Counted from the first letter of the stretch, positions 16,872-26,748 are shown. The stretch: DNA of 64,000 nt from Geobacter sp. (GCA_025360785.1 JANYBN010000045.1:1-64000); one strand, 5' to 3'. Made by a program: numbers and translations. The notes: generated from the letters alone by a model not told the origin.

Positions 16872-18962
16872 TCATTTTATCTTTGCTACAAAAATTCCGT
16901 CCCATTCTACCGGAGGTGGCGAAGCGATGAAATCCCGACAACGTCCGACATACATTCTTGAAACCGGATCATTTTCCTGGTTACATAGTTCATCAAAGAG
17001 TTGCACTGCGACCGTGAATTCTCTGTTTCTATACAACCTGAGCGCTTCACTGAAAGTACTCCTCACCTCACGGCTATCAGCAAGCATCAATTCATAGATC
17101 GGCACCGGCTGCAGCTTTCCTTTTACCGCAACCAGGTCGATCTCCCGGAACGGCAGATCACTCCCGGCGAGTAATTTTGTCGATTCGCTGACAATGATAT
17201 GCGTGCCGTACATTTTGTTGAGACCTTCAAGGCGCGATGCCAGGTTTACGTTGTCTCCGATGGCGGTGTAATCAAAGCGCATGGCGGCGCCCATATTGCC
17301 GACAACGGCATCGCCGGTATTAACTCCGATACCGATATCGATGGTCTGGATGCCACGTTCGATAAATGACCGGTTAAGTTCTTCCAGCTTTACCATCATC
17401 TTCAAAGCAGAGCGGCAGGCATGGTCGGCATGATCGGCTACATCTAGCGGTGCATTATAAATCGCCATAACCGCATCTCCGATATACTTGTCAAGCGTAC
17501 CCTTTTCCTCAAGAACAATCAGGGTCATCGGGTTGAGGTATTCATTAAGCACCTGCACAAGATCTTCCGGAGACAGTTTTTCAGACAGTGAGGTAAATCC
17601 GCGGATATCCGAGAACAGGATGCTGATCTCCCGCTTTTCTCCTCCCAGCTTGAGGCTGTCAGGATTTTTCATGATCTGGGCCACCAGATCGGCAGAGACG
17701 TAGTTACTGAAAGCCTTCTTCATGTAACGCCCCTTCCGGTCCACTACCAGACTGCGGTATATTTCGGAACTGATCGTGGTGAGCCCCAGAGCCATCAATG
17801 GTGAGAGGAGGGATAAATCAATGAGATATCGGCTGAACAGCAGATAATTTGTCGCCAGGTAGATGGCGCTCAAACCACTGCCGGCAATAAATCCGATTAT
17901 AGCACTTGGCGCCAGACCAAGAAGCAGCGCCAGAACGAGCGGCAACAGGAGCAATACAACTCTCTCTGAAAGGATAGTATTGCTGTTGTGGATAACGAAA
18001 CGCTGTTCAAGTGTATTGGCAGCGGCTGTGGCATGAATTTCTACACCGGGCAGGACGGAGTCAAAAGGTGTCGGGCGGACGTCATATATACCCATTTCAG
18101 TAAAACCGACGAACGCCAGCTTCCCTTTAAGCTCATCCGTTGGAAGCCGCTTTTTAATGATATCAGCGGCAGAGTAGGTTTTGATGCTTCCGCCGGAACC
18201 GTAATAATTAACCGAAAGTTCACCTTCCTGATTGGAGGGAATCGTGTACTTTCCGAGCTGTATTGCGCGCACCCCGGAACTGCCGACGCTGACCTGAGCA
18301 GTTTCATGAGTGTAGTGCTTCAGCGCTTGAAGTACCATTGAAGGATAAACATCTCCCTTATACAGCATGAGCAGCGGTAATTGTCTGAAAAGGCCGTCGG
18401 AATCGGAAATTACATTAAAGTACCCGTATGCGAGGGCACCTTGGCCGATCAAGGCGATGTTCGCATCCATATTGGCATATTCCATAAGCGGAACCGAGGT
18501 AACGGTCGAATCAATCTGAAGCTGCTGAATTTTGGATGATTGAACCTGCTCCAGAACCTGTGGATCAATCGGATGCATTTCATTCCTGAAAAAATGACCA
18601 GCTATAACGTTGCCGGACATGGCAATACTTTCGGCAAGTGCGGTATCTGAAATCCGGTTTTGCGGTTCTGAAAAGACGACATCGAGTGCGGTTACTTTAA
18701 CGCCGTACTCAGCCATACCTTTGAGAAGCTCACCGAAAATCTCACGCGACCAGGGCCAGCGGCCGATCTCTTTGACACTTTTATTATCAACAGCAACGAT
18801 TATTACAGAGGAAGGGGGCTTGACCGGACCTCGCAACAGCAGGCGCACGTCTTTCATTTTAAGATCTACGTTATGAATAAAGGGAAGCGCTGCGAAATCT
18901 ATACTGAAGATCACAAGAGAAGAGACTAATGCCAGCAGAAAAAATACGAGATATTTGCGCAT
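16872..18962 (-). CDS. CHASE2 sensor adenylate/guanylate cyclase (class III)
   Basis: A 696-residue membrane cyclase. It has an N-terminal TM (about 3-25), a large periplasmic CHASE2 domain (with VIIVAVDNKSVKEIGRWPWS), three close TMs near 345-425, and a class III cyclase domain at about 465-645. The metal-binding Asp are in ILFSDIRGF and YIGDAVMAIYN. The Lys in GTLDKYIGD and the Asp in FDYTAIGDNVNLASRLE fit the purine-binding pair of adenylate cyclases, so cAMP is the likely product. The start at ATG 18962 gives MRKYLVFFLL; a GTG 15 bases earlier is possible. The gene is the downstream member of the VOC-ccdA-tlpA group. Confidence 0.9.
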   Translation of the reverse strand: MRKYLVFFLLALVSSLVIFSIDFAALPFIHNVDLKMKDVRLLLRGPVKPPSSVIIVAVDNKSVKEIGRWPWSREIFGELLKGMAEYGVKVTALDVVFSEPQNRISDTALAESIAMSGNVIAGHFFRNEMHPIDPQVLEQVQSSKIQQLQIDSTVTSVPLMEYANMDANIALIGQGALAYGYFNVISDSDGLFRQLPLLMLYKGDVYPSMVLQALKHYTHETAQVSVGSSGVRAIQLGKYTIPSNQEGELSVNYYGSGGSIKTYSAADIIKKRLPTDELKGKLAFVGFTEMGIYDVRPTPFDSVLPGVEIHATAAANTLEQRFVIHNSNTILSERVVLLLLPLVLALLLGLAPSAIIGFIAGSGLSAIYLATNYLLFSRYLIDLSLLSPLMALGLTTISSEIYRSLVVDRKGRYMKKAFSNYVSADLVAQIMKNPDSLKLGGEKREISILFSDIRGFTSLSEKLSPEDLVQVLNEYLNPMTLIVLEEKGTLDKYIGDAVMAIYNAPLDVADHADHACRSALKMMVKLEELNRSFIERGIQTIDIGIGVNTGDAVVGNMGAAMRFDYTAIGDNVNLASRLEGLNKMYGTHIIVSESTKLLAGSDLPFREIDLVAVKGKLQPVPIYELMLADSREVRSTFSEALRLYRNREFTVAVQLFDELCNQENDPVSRMYVGRCRDFIASPPPVEWDGIFVAKIK

Positions 18963-19012
18963 AAAATGTACCACCACGTTTTCAGGCCGTTCGGATAAAA
19001 CAAAAGGCTGAG

Positions 19013-19444
19013 CTACTGCCCAACCTTCTTTTGAACCGGCATCGATTCATCAAGGACTATCAGATAGCCATCAGGATCAAAGCACCACATCTCTTTGACA
19101 CCATACGGTTTGATGTCCAGCGGGTAGAGAACTTCTAGTCCCTCCTCCATGATTGCGTCACGTATTTCCTCTATATCCGTGACTTCAAAATGGAGCGTAA
19201 CCCCTATGCCGCGCGGGAACATATTGAAACGCGGCTCCAGAACCGGATGGGCCTTAATCACGTCAGCCTCTTCCACAAAAACGATTGCCATTCCATCCAT
19301 ATCAATGACCAGATGATCCGGCGCACCCTTGGAAGTAAAAGAACGCTGTACCGGCAATTCCAGGATTCCGGCATAAAATGCTTCCGTCACAACCAGCTGT
19401 GAAACGGTCAATTGAATTGAATGTGGTGCGCGATGTGCCTTCAC
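19013..19444 (-). CDS. VOC-superfamily (glyoxalase-like) protein
   Basis: A 143-residue protein with the two beta-alpha-beta-beta-beta units of the vicinal oxygen chelate fold: QLTVSQLVVTEAFYAGILEL in the first and VTLHFEVTDIEEIRDAIMEE in the second, ending MWCFDPDGYLIVLDESMP. Possible metal ligands are His, Glu and Asp in HFE and the final DPDG..I.L.E strand. The specific reaction is unknown. Its ATG overlaps the ccdA stop (ATGA), so the two are translated together. Confidence 0.8.
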   Translation of the reverse strand: MKAHRAPHSIQLTVSQLVVTEAFYAGILELPVQRSFTSKGAPDHLVIDMDGMAIVFVEEADVIKAHPVLEPRFNMFPRGIGVTLHFEVTDIEEIRDAIMEEGLEVLYPLDIKPYGVKEMWCFDPDGYLIVLDESMPVQKKVGQ

Positions 19445-20172
19445 TCAAACCCCTTGTAGAAAATTGTCACATACCCCGAAAGACGGGAAAGCAGGTTTGA
19501 GTAAATCAGAACACCAATCACCACCAGGAAAACCCCGGTAATGATTTCGAAAACATGGATATATTTCTTGAAGCGGCTGAATACATTCAGGAAGCGATGC
19601 ATTGCAAGCGCAGAAATAAAAAACGGAACACCGAGGCCAAGTGAGTATAGCAGCAGTAGCAATATCCCCTCATATACGTTTTCTTCAGTAGCAGCAACAG
19701 CGAGAATTGCTGCCAGTATCGGTCCGATGCAGGGGGTCCACCCGGCCGCAAACGCAATGCCGACCAGAAAACTTCCGGCATACCCAGCCGGTTTGTGTTT
19801 GATTGAAACCCTTTTCTCGCCCAGCAGAAACTTGATATGCAGAATACCGGTCACATGGATGCCAAGCAACACAAGAAGAACTCCGCCAACCTTTCTGATG
19901 ATAACGGCATGCTCACTCAGAAACGATCCGATATAAGTTGCGGAAGCCCCCAGCAGAACAAAAACCGCCGTAAAACCGCAGATAAAACACAAAGAGTGAA
20001 GGATTGTTTTTTGACGGATGATATGTGACGGGTGCTCTGCCTGCAGATCGGCAAAGGAGATACCGGTAATATATGTGATATAGGACGGAATCAGAGGCAG
20101 GACGCAGGGCGATAGAAACGACAGCAGGCCGGCAATGAATGCCCCTATATAGGTTACTTCATGGCTGCTCAT
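19441..20172 (-). CDS. ccdA: Cytochrome c biogenesis protein CcdA
   Basis: A 243-residue inner-membrane protein with six hydrophobic segments that passes electrons from cytoplasmic thioredoxin to periplasmic thiol proteins. The two redox cysteines sit in SFLSPCVLPLIPSYITY near residue 23 and AAGWTPCIGPILAAI near 140, the paired Pro-Cys motifs of CcdA. It lies 9 nt downstream of a TlpA-type lipoprotein, its probable partner. This pair would keep apocytochrome cysteines reduced for heme attachment, which suits the multiheme cytochromes at 45-47 kb. Confidence 0.94.
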   Translation of the reverse strand: MSSHEVTYIGAFIAGLLSFLSPCVLPLIPSYITYITGISFADLQAEHPSHIIRQKTILHSLCFICGFTAVFVLLGASATYIGSFLSEHAVIIRKVGGVLLVLLGIHVTGILHIKFLLGEKRVSIKHKPAGYAGSFLVGIAFAAGWTPCIGPILAAILAVAATEENVYEGILLLLLYSLGLGVPFFISALAMHRFLNVFSRFKKYIHVFEIITGVFLVVIGVLIYSNLLSRLSGYVTIFYKGFE

Positions 20173-20181
20173 AGGTGTGTC

Positions 20182-20709
20182 CTATTTCATCAATCCTTCA
20201 ATAAATGCGACCGATTCTGGTGAATCCCATGCGGCTCCGCCAATGATTTTTTTGATCAAAACGCCCTGTTTGTCGATGATAAATGTTTCAGGGACGCCGG
20301 TAACTCCGTATGATTTTGATGATGCGCCACTTTCATCAAGATATGTCGGAAGCGAGAAGCCGGTCTCTTTGAAAAACGATTCAATAGACTGCTTGCCACC
20401 TTCATCGATAGAAATAGCGACCATCTGAAACGGTTTGCCGGCCATAAAACCATTCAGCTTCATCATGGAGGGAATCTCTTCACGGCAGGGCGGACACCAC
20501 GTTGCCCAGAAATTGAGGAGTACCACTTTTCCTTTAAGGTCAGACAGCTTCAGGGTACTGCCATTGGCTATAGATACGACTGAAACGTCGGGAGCAGGGC
20601 TCTTTTCAGTGGCAATATCACTCTTTTTAGGTGAATTAGCTTTAGTACAGGCAGACAGGACCGTCATCAGGGAAAGGCACAGTATGAAAATAAAAAATAT
20701 CCGCTTCAT
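20182..20709 (-). CDS. TlpA/ResA-type thioredoxin lipoprotein
   Basis: A 175-residue lipoprotein with a signal ending LSAC (Cys21 to be lipidated), a linker, and a thioredoxin fold with LNFWATWCPPCREEIPSM (active-site WCPPC). The cis-Pro region reads GVTGVPETFIID. It probably reduces disulfides in periplasmic apocytochromes using electrons from CcdA, which is encoded next. It is the first gene of the ccdA unit. Confidence 0.92.
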   Translation of the reverse strand: MKRIFFIFILCLSLMTVLSACTKANSPKKSDIATEKSPAPDVSVVSIANGSTLKLSDLKGKVVLLNFWATWCPPCREEIPSMMKLNGFMAGKPFQMVAISIDEGGKQSIESFFKETGFSLPTYLDESGASSKSYGVTGVPETFIIDKQGVLIKKIIGGAAWDSPESVAFIEGLMK

Positions 20710-20766
20710 GAAACCTCCGGTGATTAAATAGATGAGAGGGGAAAAAGTGAATGGTCTGTAAGCGTC

Positions 20767-21735
20767 TTATTTACTGCGCGTAACCACATATTCGGACAAA
20801 CTGAGCAGCGCTTCACGAACCGGTGAAGGCGCGAACTGATCAAGATGGCTCTTGCAGCGGTTAATATAGAAACGGGCGGACTCGACTGTATAGGCAATGC
20901 CGCCATACTGTCTAACCAGGCCGGAAACCGTGCGGAAGTCATCCAGTGACATTTCATCCTGCTCGACAACGCCGGCAATCACCTTACGCTCGGAATCACT
21001 GCAATGGCGAAGCGTATGGATGAGAGGCAACGTTATCTTGCCTTCTTCAAGATCATGACCGATGCTCTTGCCGAACTCTTCCTCGGTGGCAACATAATCA
21101 AGAATATCATCCATCAACTGGAACGCAATGCCGAGATCCATGCCGAAATCGGCCAATGCCTGCTGCTGAGTGTGCGGTGCTTCGCCCAGAATAGCACCCG
21201 CTTCACAGGCGGCAGACATAAGAATTGCGGTTTTAGAGCGGACAACATTGATGTACTGTTCTTCAGCGAGATCCAGTTCGCCGGTGCAGAGCAACTGCAT
21301 GACCTCACCTTCAGCAATTACAGTCGTTGCCTCAGAAAGTACGCGCAGGATATCCAGACTGCCGACACCAACCATAAGAGAGAATGATTTGGAAAACAGA
21401 AAATCACCTACCAGAACCGAGGCTTCATTGCCCCAGAGGGTGTTGGCTGATGCCAGGCCTCGCCGCAACGTAGCACTATCGACGACATCATCGTGCAAAA
21501 GGGTGGCGGTATGAATAAACTCCACGACACTCGCCAGCGGGACTGCCTTGTCAGCTGTATAACCGCACAAACGGGCACCAAGAAGCAGCAGAGCGGGACG
21601 AACACGCTTGCCGCCACTAGAGAGGACATACTCCCCGACTTTGCGAATCAGGGGGACATCTGACTGCAGATCCTTACGGAACTGTAGTTCGACAAGTTTA
21701 AGGTCTTCACCGATTATGTTAAGCGCAGACTGCAT
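20767..21735 (-). CDS. ispB: Polyprenyl (octaprenyl-type) diphosphate synthase
   Basis: A 322-residue trans-prenyltransferase that elongates farnesyl diphosphate to the side chain of quinones. The first Asp-rich motif is LLHDDVVDSATLRRG (about residues 79-93) and the second is QLMDDILDYVATEEEFGKSI (about 212). KRVRPALLLL precedes the first motif as in the family. Chain length cannot be fixed; residues before the first motif are FIHTAT. It is divergently transcribed from the rhlB-like gene. Confidence 0.92.
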   Translation of the reverse strand: MQSALNIIGEDLKLVELQFRKDLQSDVPLIRKVGEYVLSSGGKRVRPALLLLGARLCGYTADKAVPLASVVEFIHTATLLHDDVVDSATLRRGLASANTLWGNEASVLVGDFLFSKSFSLMVGVGSLDILRVLSEATTVIAEGEVMQLLCTGELDLAEEQYINVVRSKTAILMSAACEAGAILGEAPHTQQQALADFGMDLGIAFQLMDDILDYVATEEEFGKSIGHDLEEGKITLPLIHTLRHCSDSERKVIAGVVEQDEMSLDDFRTVSGLVRQYGGIAYTVESARFYINRCKSHLDQFAPSPVREALLSLSEYVVTRSK

Positions 21736-21765
21736 TTGATGACGTCCTTAAGGTTAATTCGGCTC

Positions 21766-21795
21766 ATACTAAAGGAATGGATTCTGTTTTGTCAA
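21766..21795 (-). promoter_or_regulatory. Promoter of the polyprenyl synthase gene
   Basis: TTGACA (21795-21790), an 18-nt spacer and TAGTAT (21771-21766) on the minus strand, 30 nt before the start codon. Confidence 0.55.
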
Positions 21796-21852
21796 AGCAT
21801 TTTTGGCAATGATTTGTGGTAGTTTAAAGGGTGGAGAGGCTTCATCTTTAGA

Positions 21853-21881
21853 TTGCCAGACGTAACGCCAGAGTATATTGT
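21853..21881 (+). promoter_or_regulatory. Promoter of the RhlB-like helicase gene
   Basis: TTGCCA (21853-21858), a 17-nt spacer and TATTGT (21876-21881), with the start codon at 21923. Confidence 0.5.
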
Positions 21882-21922
21882 ATTCCGATAAATAAATAGA
21901 CGTAACACAAAAGGAACTTTGT

Positions 21923-23308
21923 ATGCGATTTGACGAACTCCATATTCCCGAACAGGTGCTGCGCGGCATTGCCGATGCCGGTTTCAGCGAATGTACCCCA
22001 ATTCAGGAGCAGACCCTCCCGATTACCCTGACAGGAACCGATATTGCCGGCCAGGCTCAAACCGGCACCGGCAAAACTGCCGCTTTTCTGATTTCACTTT
22101 TCACCCGACTGCTGGCAAACGAACACCCCGCTGGCCGGCCACGCGCTTTGATTTTGGCGCCAACCCGCGAATTGGTTGTCCAGATCGAAGCGGATGCCAA
22201 ACAACTGGGTGTTCACAGCGGCTTCGTTGTTCAGGCTATTTACGGTGGTGTCGATTACATGAAACAGAAAAATGCCCTTTTGGAAGGTGCTGACATTATC
22301 GTCGGAACTCCGGGACGTTTGATCGATTACCTCAAGCAGAAGATCTACAGTTTAAAAGACATAGAAGTGCTGGTTATTGACGAGGCCGACCGGATGTTCG
22401 ACCTTGGCTTCATTGCTGATCTGCGCTTTATCCTCCGCAAACTGCCGCCATTCGAAAAACGCCAGAACCTGATGTTTTCGGCGACCCTCAACCCACGTGT
22501 CATGGAACTGGCGTACGAATTCATGAACTCGCCAACCAAGGTCTCGGTAACCCCGGAAAGTATGACAGCAGAGCGGGTGGAACAACTCCTGTTTCACTGC
22601 TCCCGCAAAGAAAAGTTCTCGCTTCTGTTGGGACTTCTGCGGCGCGATGGCATGGCACGCACCATGATATTTATGAACACCAAACGCGAGGCTGAACATC
22701 TGCATAACCTTCTGAATGCTAATAATTTCCCCTGCAAAGTTATTTCAGGAGACGTTGAACAGCGCAAACGAATGAAAATCCTCGACGACTTTAAGGATGG
22801 GTCGCTTCCAATCCTTATTGCGACTGACGTCGCATCACGAGGCCTGCACATTGACGGTGTTTCCCATGTAATCAACTATGATTTGCCGCAGGATTGTGAG
22901 GATTATGTTCATCGCATCGGGCGTACCGCGCGCGCCGGAGCCGAGGGAAAAGCTATATCTCTTGCTGATGAGGATGGCGCCTTCTTTCTGGAAGCAATTG
23001 AGGATTATATCAAAACGAAGATTCCCACTGAATGGGCAGACGATGATCTGTATGTACTCGATTATGTGCGAACTGCCAGGCCAAAACGGGTTCAGGATAT
23101 CAAGCGGGACAAACCGGGCGGCAGTAGGGGGAGCGATAAAAGTGGCCGACCTGCCGCACGTCCGGTAAGAAAGACCAATGTGGCGGCGGCCAAGCCGATT
23201 GCTGCTGCCCCTTCTGATGACAACATTAAAAAGAAGCCGCGACGACGTAAAAAGAAGACGAACCCGGCGGGCGATCCGACGGCTGTCAAGGTAACCGAGC
23301 AGATATAA
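21923..23308 (+). CDS. rhlB: DEAD-box RNA helicase, RhlB-like
   Basis: A 461-residue ATP-dependent RNA helicase. Motifs in order: Q motif FSECTPIQEQTLP, motif I AQTGTGKTAAF, PTRELVVQ, GTPGRLIDYL, DEAD, SAT, then IATDVASRGLHIDGVSHVIN and HRIGRTARAG. RGLHI and LPQDCEDYVHRIGRTAR are close to RhlB. The C-terminal 80 residues are Lys/Arg/Pro/Ala-rich and probably disordered, for RNA or partner binding. RhlB in enterobacteria works in the RNA degradosome; that role here is inference. It ends in a strong terminator. Confidence 0.88.
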   Translation: MRFDELHIPEQVLRGIADAGFSECTPIQEQTLPITLTGTDIAGQAQTGTGKTAAFLISLFTRLLANEHPAGRPRALILAPTRELVVQIEADAKQLGVHSGFVVQAIYGGVDYMKQKNALLEGADIIVGTPGRLIDYLKQKIYSLKDIEVLVIDEADRMFDLGFIADLRFILRKLPPFEKRQNLMFSATLNPRVMELAYEFMNSPTKVSVTPESMTAERVEQLLFHCSRKEKFSLLLGLLRRDGMARTMIFMNTKREAEHLHNLLNANNFPCKVISGDVEQRKRMKILDDFKDGSLPILIATDVASRGLHIDGVSHVINYDLPQDCEDYVHRIGRTARAGAEGKAISLADEDGAFFLEAIEDYIKTKIPTEWADDDLYVLDYVRTARPKRVQDIKRDKPGGSRGSDKSGRPAARPVRKTNVAAAKPIAAAPSDDNIKKKPRRRKKKTNPAGDPTAVKVTEQI

Positions 23309-23315
23309 AAAAGTA

Positions 23316-23350
23316 ACGCCCTTCCTCAATAAAAGGAAGGGCGTTTTTTT
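23316..23350 (+). terminator. Terminator after the RhlB-like helicase
   Basis: Perfect 11-bp stem ACGCCCTTCCT / AGGAAGGGCGT with a 7-nt loop and seven T residues. The minus strand also shows a T-run, so it can serve the convergent gene ending at 23377. Confidence 0.9.
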
Positions 23351-23376
23351 ATCAGCGTGAATGTTCTAGTTGTTTG

Positions 23377-25584
23377 TCAATGAGATGAGCGGATTTTTGC
23401 AGTGATAAACTGAATATTGGTCCGCGCCTTTATGTTTTGGGGGTCCAGTTGCAACGCTTTCTGAAATGATTCAAGTGAAATGCCAAACTGACCGAGGTTG
23501 TAGTAGGTAACCCCGAGATTATTATACAGGGGAGCATAATCTTTGCGCAGGGCCTGAGCCTGCTGGTATTCGTCTATCGCCTTTCTATATTCCTTCAGGA
23601 TGTCATAGACAAGACCAAGATTATAATGGGCATCAAAATTACCTCGATCACCCAAAATAGCAGCCCTATACGCTACAACCGCCTCCTGCAGGTTTCCTTG
23701 AAACTGGTTAATCTTGCCGATATCAACAAAAACAGACGTTTTATCCGGGGCCAGTTCAAGCGCTTTTCGAAAGTACTGCAGCGCCTCGTAATTTTGTTTC
23801 CTTTGCGCGCAAACCAAGCCAAGATTATAGTGGGCTTCAAAGTTTCGCGTTTCCTTGGAAATCACCTTCAGATACAAGTCATACGCCTTATCAGCCATTC
23901 CCAGCTTAAGATAAACATTGCCAAGATACAACTGAACAGTGGCAGATGTTGGCTCCAAAGCAAGGCATGTATTATAGTTCAGCAGCGCTTCTGTATACTG
24001 CTGCTTTTTGTCATATACTCGAGCCAAGCCGAAATATGCTTTCCACTGCCCAGGGCTTAGTCGGCAGGCAACCAGGTATTGTTTAAGTGCCTCGTCAACA
24101 CGCTTCTTATCCAGATATGCACTCCCCAGGTTAACATGCACCCTTCCCTTTTGGGGGCTTTTGCGCACGACATCTTCCCACATGGCAATGTCGTCCCGCC
24201 ACAATGCATTACGAACAGTGGCAACACAGCAAAGTACAAGCAAAGCCATCAACCCGGCAATCGGTAACAATCTGGCTGTTGCAGGTGAGGTTACAACCAC
24301 TCTCGACCACAGCAGTGCCCCTCCACAGACAATTGCGAGCGCAAAGCCGAAGAAAGGAAGGTAGAGACGATGTTCATAAAGAACATTTTCTATGGGCTGG
24401 ATACTGGACTCCACCGACAGGGTCATAAAAAACCAGAAAATGCCAAATGCTGATAAACGATAGAGAGCGGCCAACCCGTCAGATCGCAATGACGATAACC
24501 GCAATAGTACAAAACCCGCAGTTGCAATTGACAGGAGTAGAAGTAACGACGCAAGTACCGGCAGAGCATACAGCGACGTATACACAGGATAATCATAATC
24601 AAGGTTCTGATTGACTGGGAAAAGCAGAAGCCGGATATAGGTTACAATTACCCGCAGTTCCGTCAGGAAATAGTCATGGCGCGACATGGTTGTATGCCCT
24701 GCCAGGACACCCATGCTGACAGACAGATTTCCCGCCGAGGAGGCAAGCAGGGATTTGGCTTGATACAGATTCCAGGGTATTATTGCCATGGTCATCAAAA
24801 AAGGCGTGACGGCCAGAAGCGTTTGACGCATTGGACGCTGTAGGAAGAGACGGTCGCTCAGAAGCATGACTACCGGAAGCGTGAATGAGATTTCTTTGGT
24901 AAACATAGCCATGACAGCGGCAATAAGCGCAAAACCGTATAGAATAGCATAGGTCGCCCGCCTGCGGCGTAGCGCCGCCGACATGTATGCCAGCAGGGCA
25001 AGTAAGTAAAGCAAAGTCGCAAGAGAGGCAAAGCGCTGTACGATGTAGGTTACAGCCTGGGTGTTAACGGGATGTGCCACAAAAAGGGCCGCACCAAGGA
25101 AAGCCGTCCAGCGTGAAAGTCGTTCACGCTCCTCTTCTGCCCGCTGAAAACAGCCATTAATAAACGGTGTATGCCACAAGCGGGTTATCAGGGCATACAC
25201 AAGCAGAGCAGTCACAAGGTGGATGAAAATGTTGACCAGATGAAAACCGGTAACAGAAAGGCCGTGCAGCTTGTAATTGAGCATAAACGTCAGCAAGCCG
25301 AACCGCCTGGTCAGCAGGCCGGCCTTAAAGGTGTCATCCAAGCCAGACCCTCGGATGAGGCTGACAGCATCGAGAAGGTTTGACGGGTTGATCCTCATGT
25401 TTTCAGGAGTGATATAGGCAGCGTCGTCAAACTGGAAAGGTGCGTGAAGCGTGTTGGCATAGACCATAACGCCGACAAGAATGATTACAAACATATGAAA
25501 GAGTGGAGCACGGAAAAGTGTTGCACGGAAATAGCTCTTGGCTTGCATACGCAGATCGTGTTTATGATTATGCATGTCTTTCAT
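23377..25584 (-). CDS. TMTC-like membrane glycosyltransferase with C-terminal TPRs
   Basis: A 735-residue protein with about ten hydrophobic segments in the first 460 residues and six to seven TPR units after that (for example VHVNLGSAYLDKKRVDEALK, APLYNNLGVTYYNLGQFGIS). The layout matches eukaryotic TMTC proteins, GT-C type O-mannosyltransferases with TPR tails. The membrane part has YANTLHAPFQFDDAAY, whose DD pair occupies the place of the GT-C catalytic acid, and the conserved HPVNTQAVTYIVQRFASLAT. Donor and acceptor are unknown. Related proteins are at 48721 and 50648; this one has a longer TPR region. The start is the ATG at 25584, with a weak ribosome-binding site. Confidence 0.8.
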   Translation of the reverse strand: MKDMHNHKHDLRMQAKSYFRATLFRAPLFHMFVIILVGVMVYANTLHAPFQFDDAAYITPENMRINPSNLLDAVSLIRGSGLDDTFKAGLLTRRFGLLTFMLNYKLHGLSVTGFHLVNIFIHLVTALLVYALITRLWHTPFINGCFQRAEEERERLSRWTAFLGAALFVAHPVNTQAVTYIVQRFASLATLLYLLALLAYMSAALRRRRATYAILYGFALIAAVMAMFTKEISFTLPVVMLLSDRLFLQRPMRQTLLAVTPFLMTMAIIPWNLYQAKSLLASSAGNLSVSMGVLAGHTTMSRHDYFLTELRVIVTYIRLLLFPVNQNLDYDYPVYTSLYALPVLASLLLLLSIATAGFVLLRLSSLRSDGLAALYRLSAFGIFWFFMTLSVESSIQPIENVLYEHRLYLPFFGFALAIVCGGALLWSRVVVTSPATARLLPIAGLMALLVLCCVATVRNALWRDDIAMWEDVVRKSPQKGRVHVNLGSAYLDKKRVDEALKQYLVACRLSPGQWKAYFGLARVYDKKQQYTEALLNYNTCLALEPTSATVQLYLGNVYLKLGMADKAYDLYLKVISKETRNFEAHYNLGLVCAQRKQNYEALQYFRKALELAPDKTSVFVDIGKINQFQGNLQEAVVAYRAAILGDRGNFDAHYNLGLVYDILKEYRKAIDEYQQAQALRKDYAPLYNNLGVTYYNLGQFGISLESFQKALQLDPQNIKARTNIQFITAKIRSSH

Positions 25585-25740
25585 GGTTGACAGTCGCCAG
25601 TTCTTTTTGCCGTTTCAATATCGTTTAGCCACGCACCCAGCAAGGTTAGCTCCTATTCACCCACAATGTTCATATCAACCAGTGACCGGTAACAACTATG
25701 CATGTTTTCGGACAAGTGTTCAGTAGGAAGTAGATTCAAA

Positions 25741-26697
25741 CTAACCCATTTGTACTCCTTTAATTGTGTTGCCACCCTCTTCTATGGCCAGGCAAAGATT
25801 CTGGTCAGCCTTATCAAGCAGAATATCAGCAGTGAACCCCAGTTTTTGCTGACTGGCCGTGAAACCCGCCACACCGAAACTGGCCGTTACCTTCAGCTCC
25901 TTGTCGTACATCGTCATCACCAGCGATGCAATCCTTATCCTTAGCCGCTTGGCAACTATCATTGCCCCGGCTGAATCAGTTTCAGGCATTATCGCAATAA
26001 AGGAATCCTGCCCATACCTGGCAACCCAGTCAACATCCTTACGCACAGCCTCAACTAAACTGTCTGCACAACTTTTGGAGATAAGATCTCCCGCATAGTG
26101 TCCATGAGTCACAACAGTCTGCTCAAACAGATTGATACCTACAATTATAACCGAAAGAGAGCGTTCATAACGGTATGCACGCTTGATTTCCTGGTGAATA
26201 CGTTCATCCATGTATCTCCGACTGAAAACGCCGGTTACCGGATCGACCAGGGAAAGATTTTTTATGGTCTCAATATAACGCTGCTGTGACAGTTCAAGAT
26301 CCAGAATACGCCGCGCGGTCTTCAGCCGTGAAGTTATTTCGGCTTGATGGGGAGGCTTGACAAGGTACTCGTCGGCGCCAGCTTCAAGCCCTGCAATAAT
26401 GTCGTTCTTGGAATTCAGAGAAGTCAATATAATGATATAAGTATAGCGACCTGAATCATCCTTCCTGATCTCGCGGCATAATTCCAGCCCGCTCATCTCC
26501 GGCATGATCCAGTCAGTCATGACTATCGGATAATATCCTTTGCGGAATATTTCCAGTGCCTCCTTGCCGTTTTCGGCAGAGACAGCATCATATCCGGCTG
26601 ATTTAAGATTTGCCTCAAGCACACTACGTTGAAGTCGGTCGTCATCAACAATAAGAATCGGGAATTTGTGTGGTTCAGCAAAGACAGGATCACTCAT
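25741..26697 (-). CDS. Response regulator with degenerate GGDEF domain
   Basis: 318 residues: a receiver domain (residues 12-130; acidic pair in ILIVDDDRLQ, phospho-acceptor Asp in IVMTDWIMPEMSG, Lys in EYLVKPPH), a coiled-coil linker, and a GGDEF-fold domain (DPVTGVFSRRYMDERIHQEI). At the active site, where RYGGDEF is expected, the protein has RYGQDSF, so the loop is GQDSF. Metal- and GTP-binding acids are therefore lost in part and cyclase activity is unlikely. It may act as a receptor or by protein contact. It is a single gene with GGAG before the ATG; no histidine kinase is adjacent. Confidence 0.9.
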   Translation of the reverse strand: MSDPVFAEPHKFPILIVDDDRLQRSVLEANLKSAGYDAVSAENGKEALEIFRKGYYPIVMTDWIMPEMSGLELCREIRKDDSGRYTYIIILTSLNSKNDIIAGLEAGADEYLVKPPHQAEITSRLKTARRILDLELSQQRYIETIKNLSLVDPVTGVFSRRYMDERIHQEIKRAYRYERSLSVIIVGINLFEQTVVTHGHYAGDLISKSCADSLVEAVRKDVDWVARYGQDSFIAIMPETDSAGAMIVAKRLRIRIASLVMTMYDKELKVTASFGVAGFTASQQKLGFTADILLDKADQNLCLAIEEGGNTIKGVQMG

Positions 26698-26748
26698 TGA
26701 CAGGCTCCAGCAGAAAATTATTAGACTATATTCCCCAGATAAAGCAAT

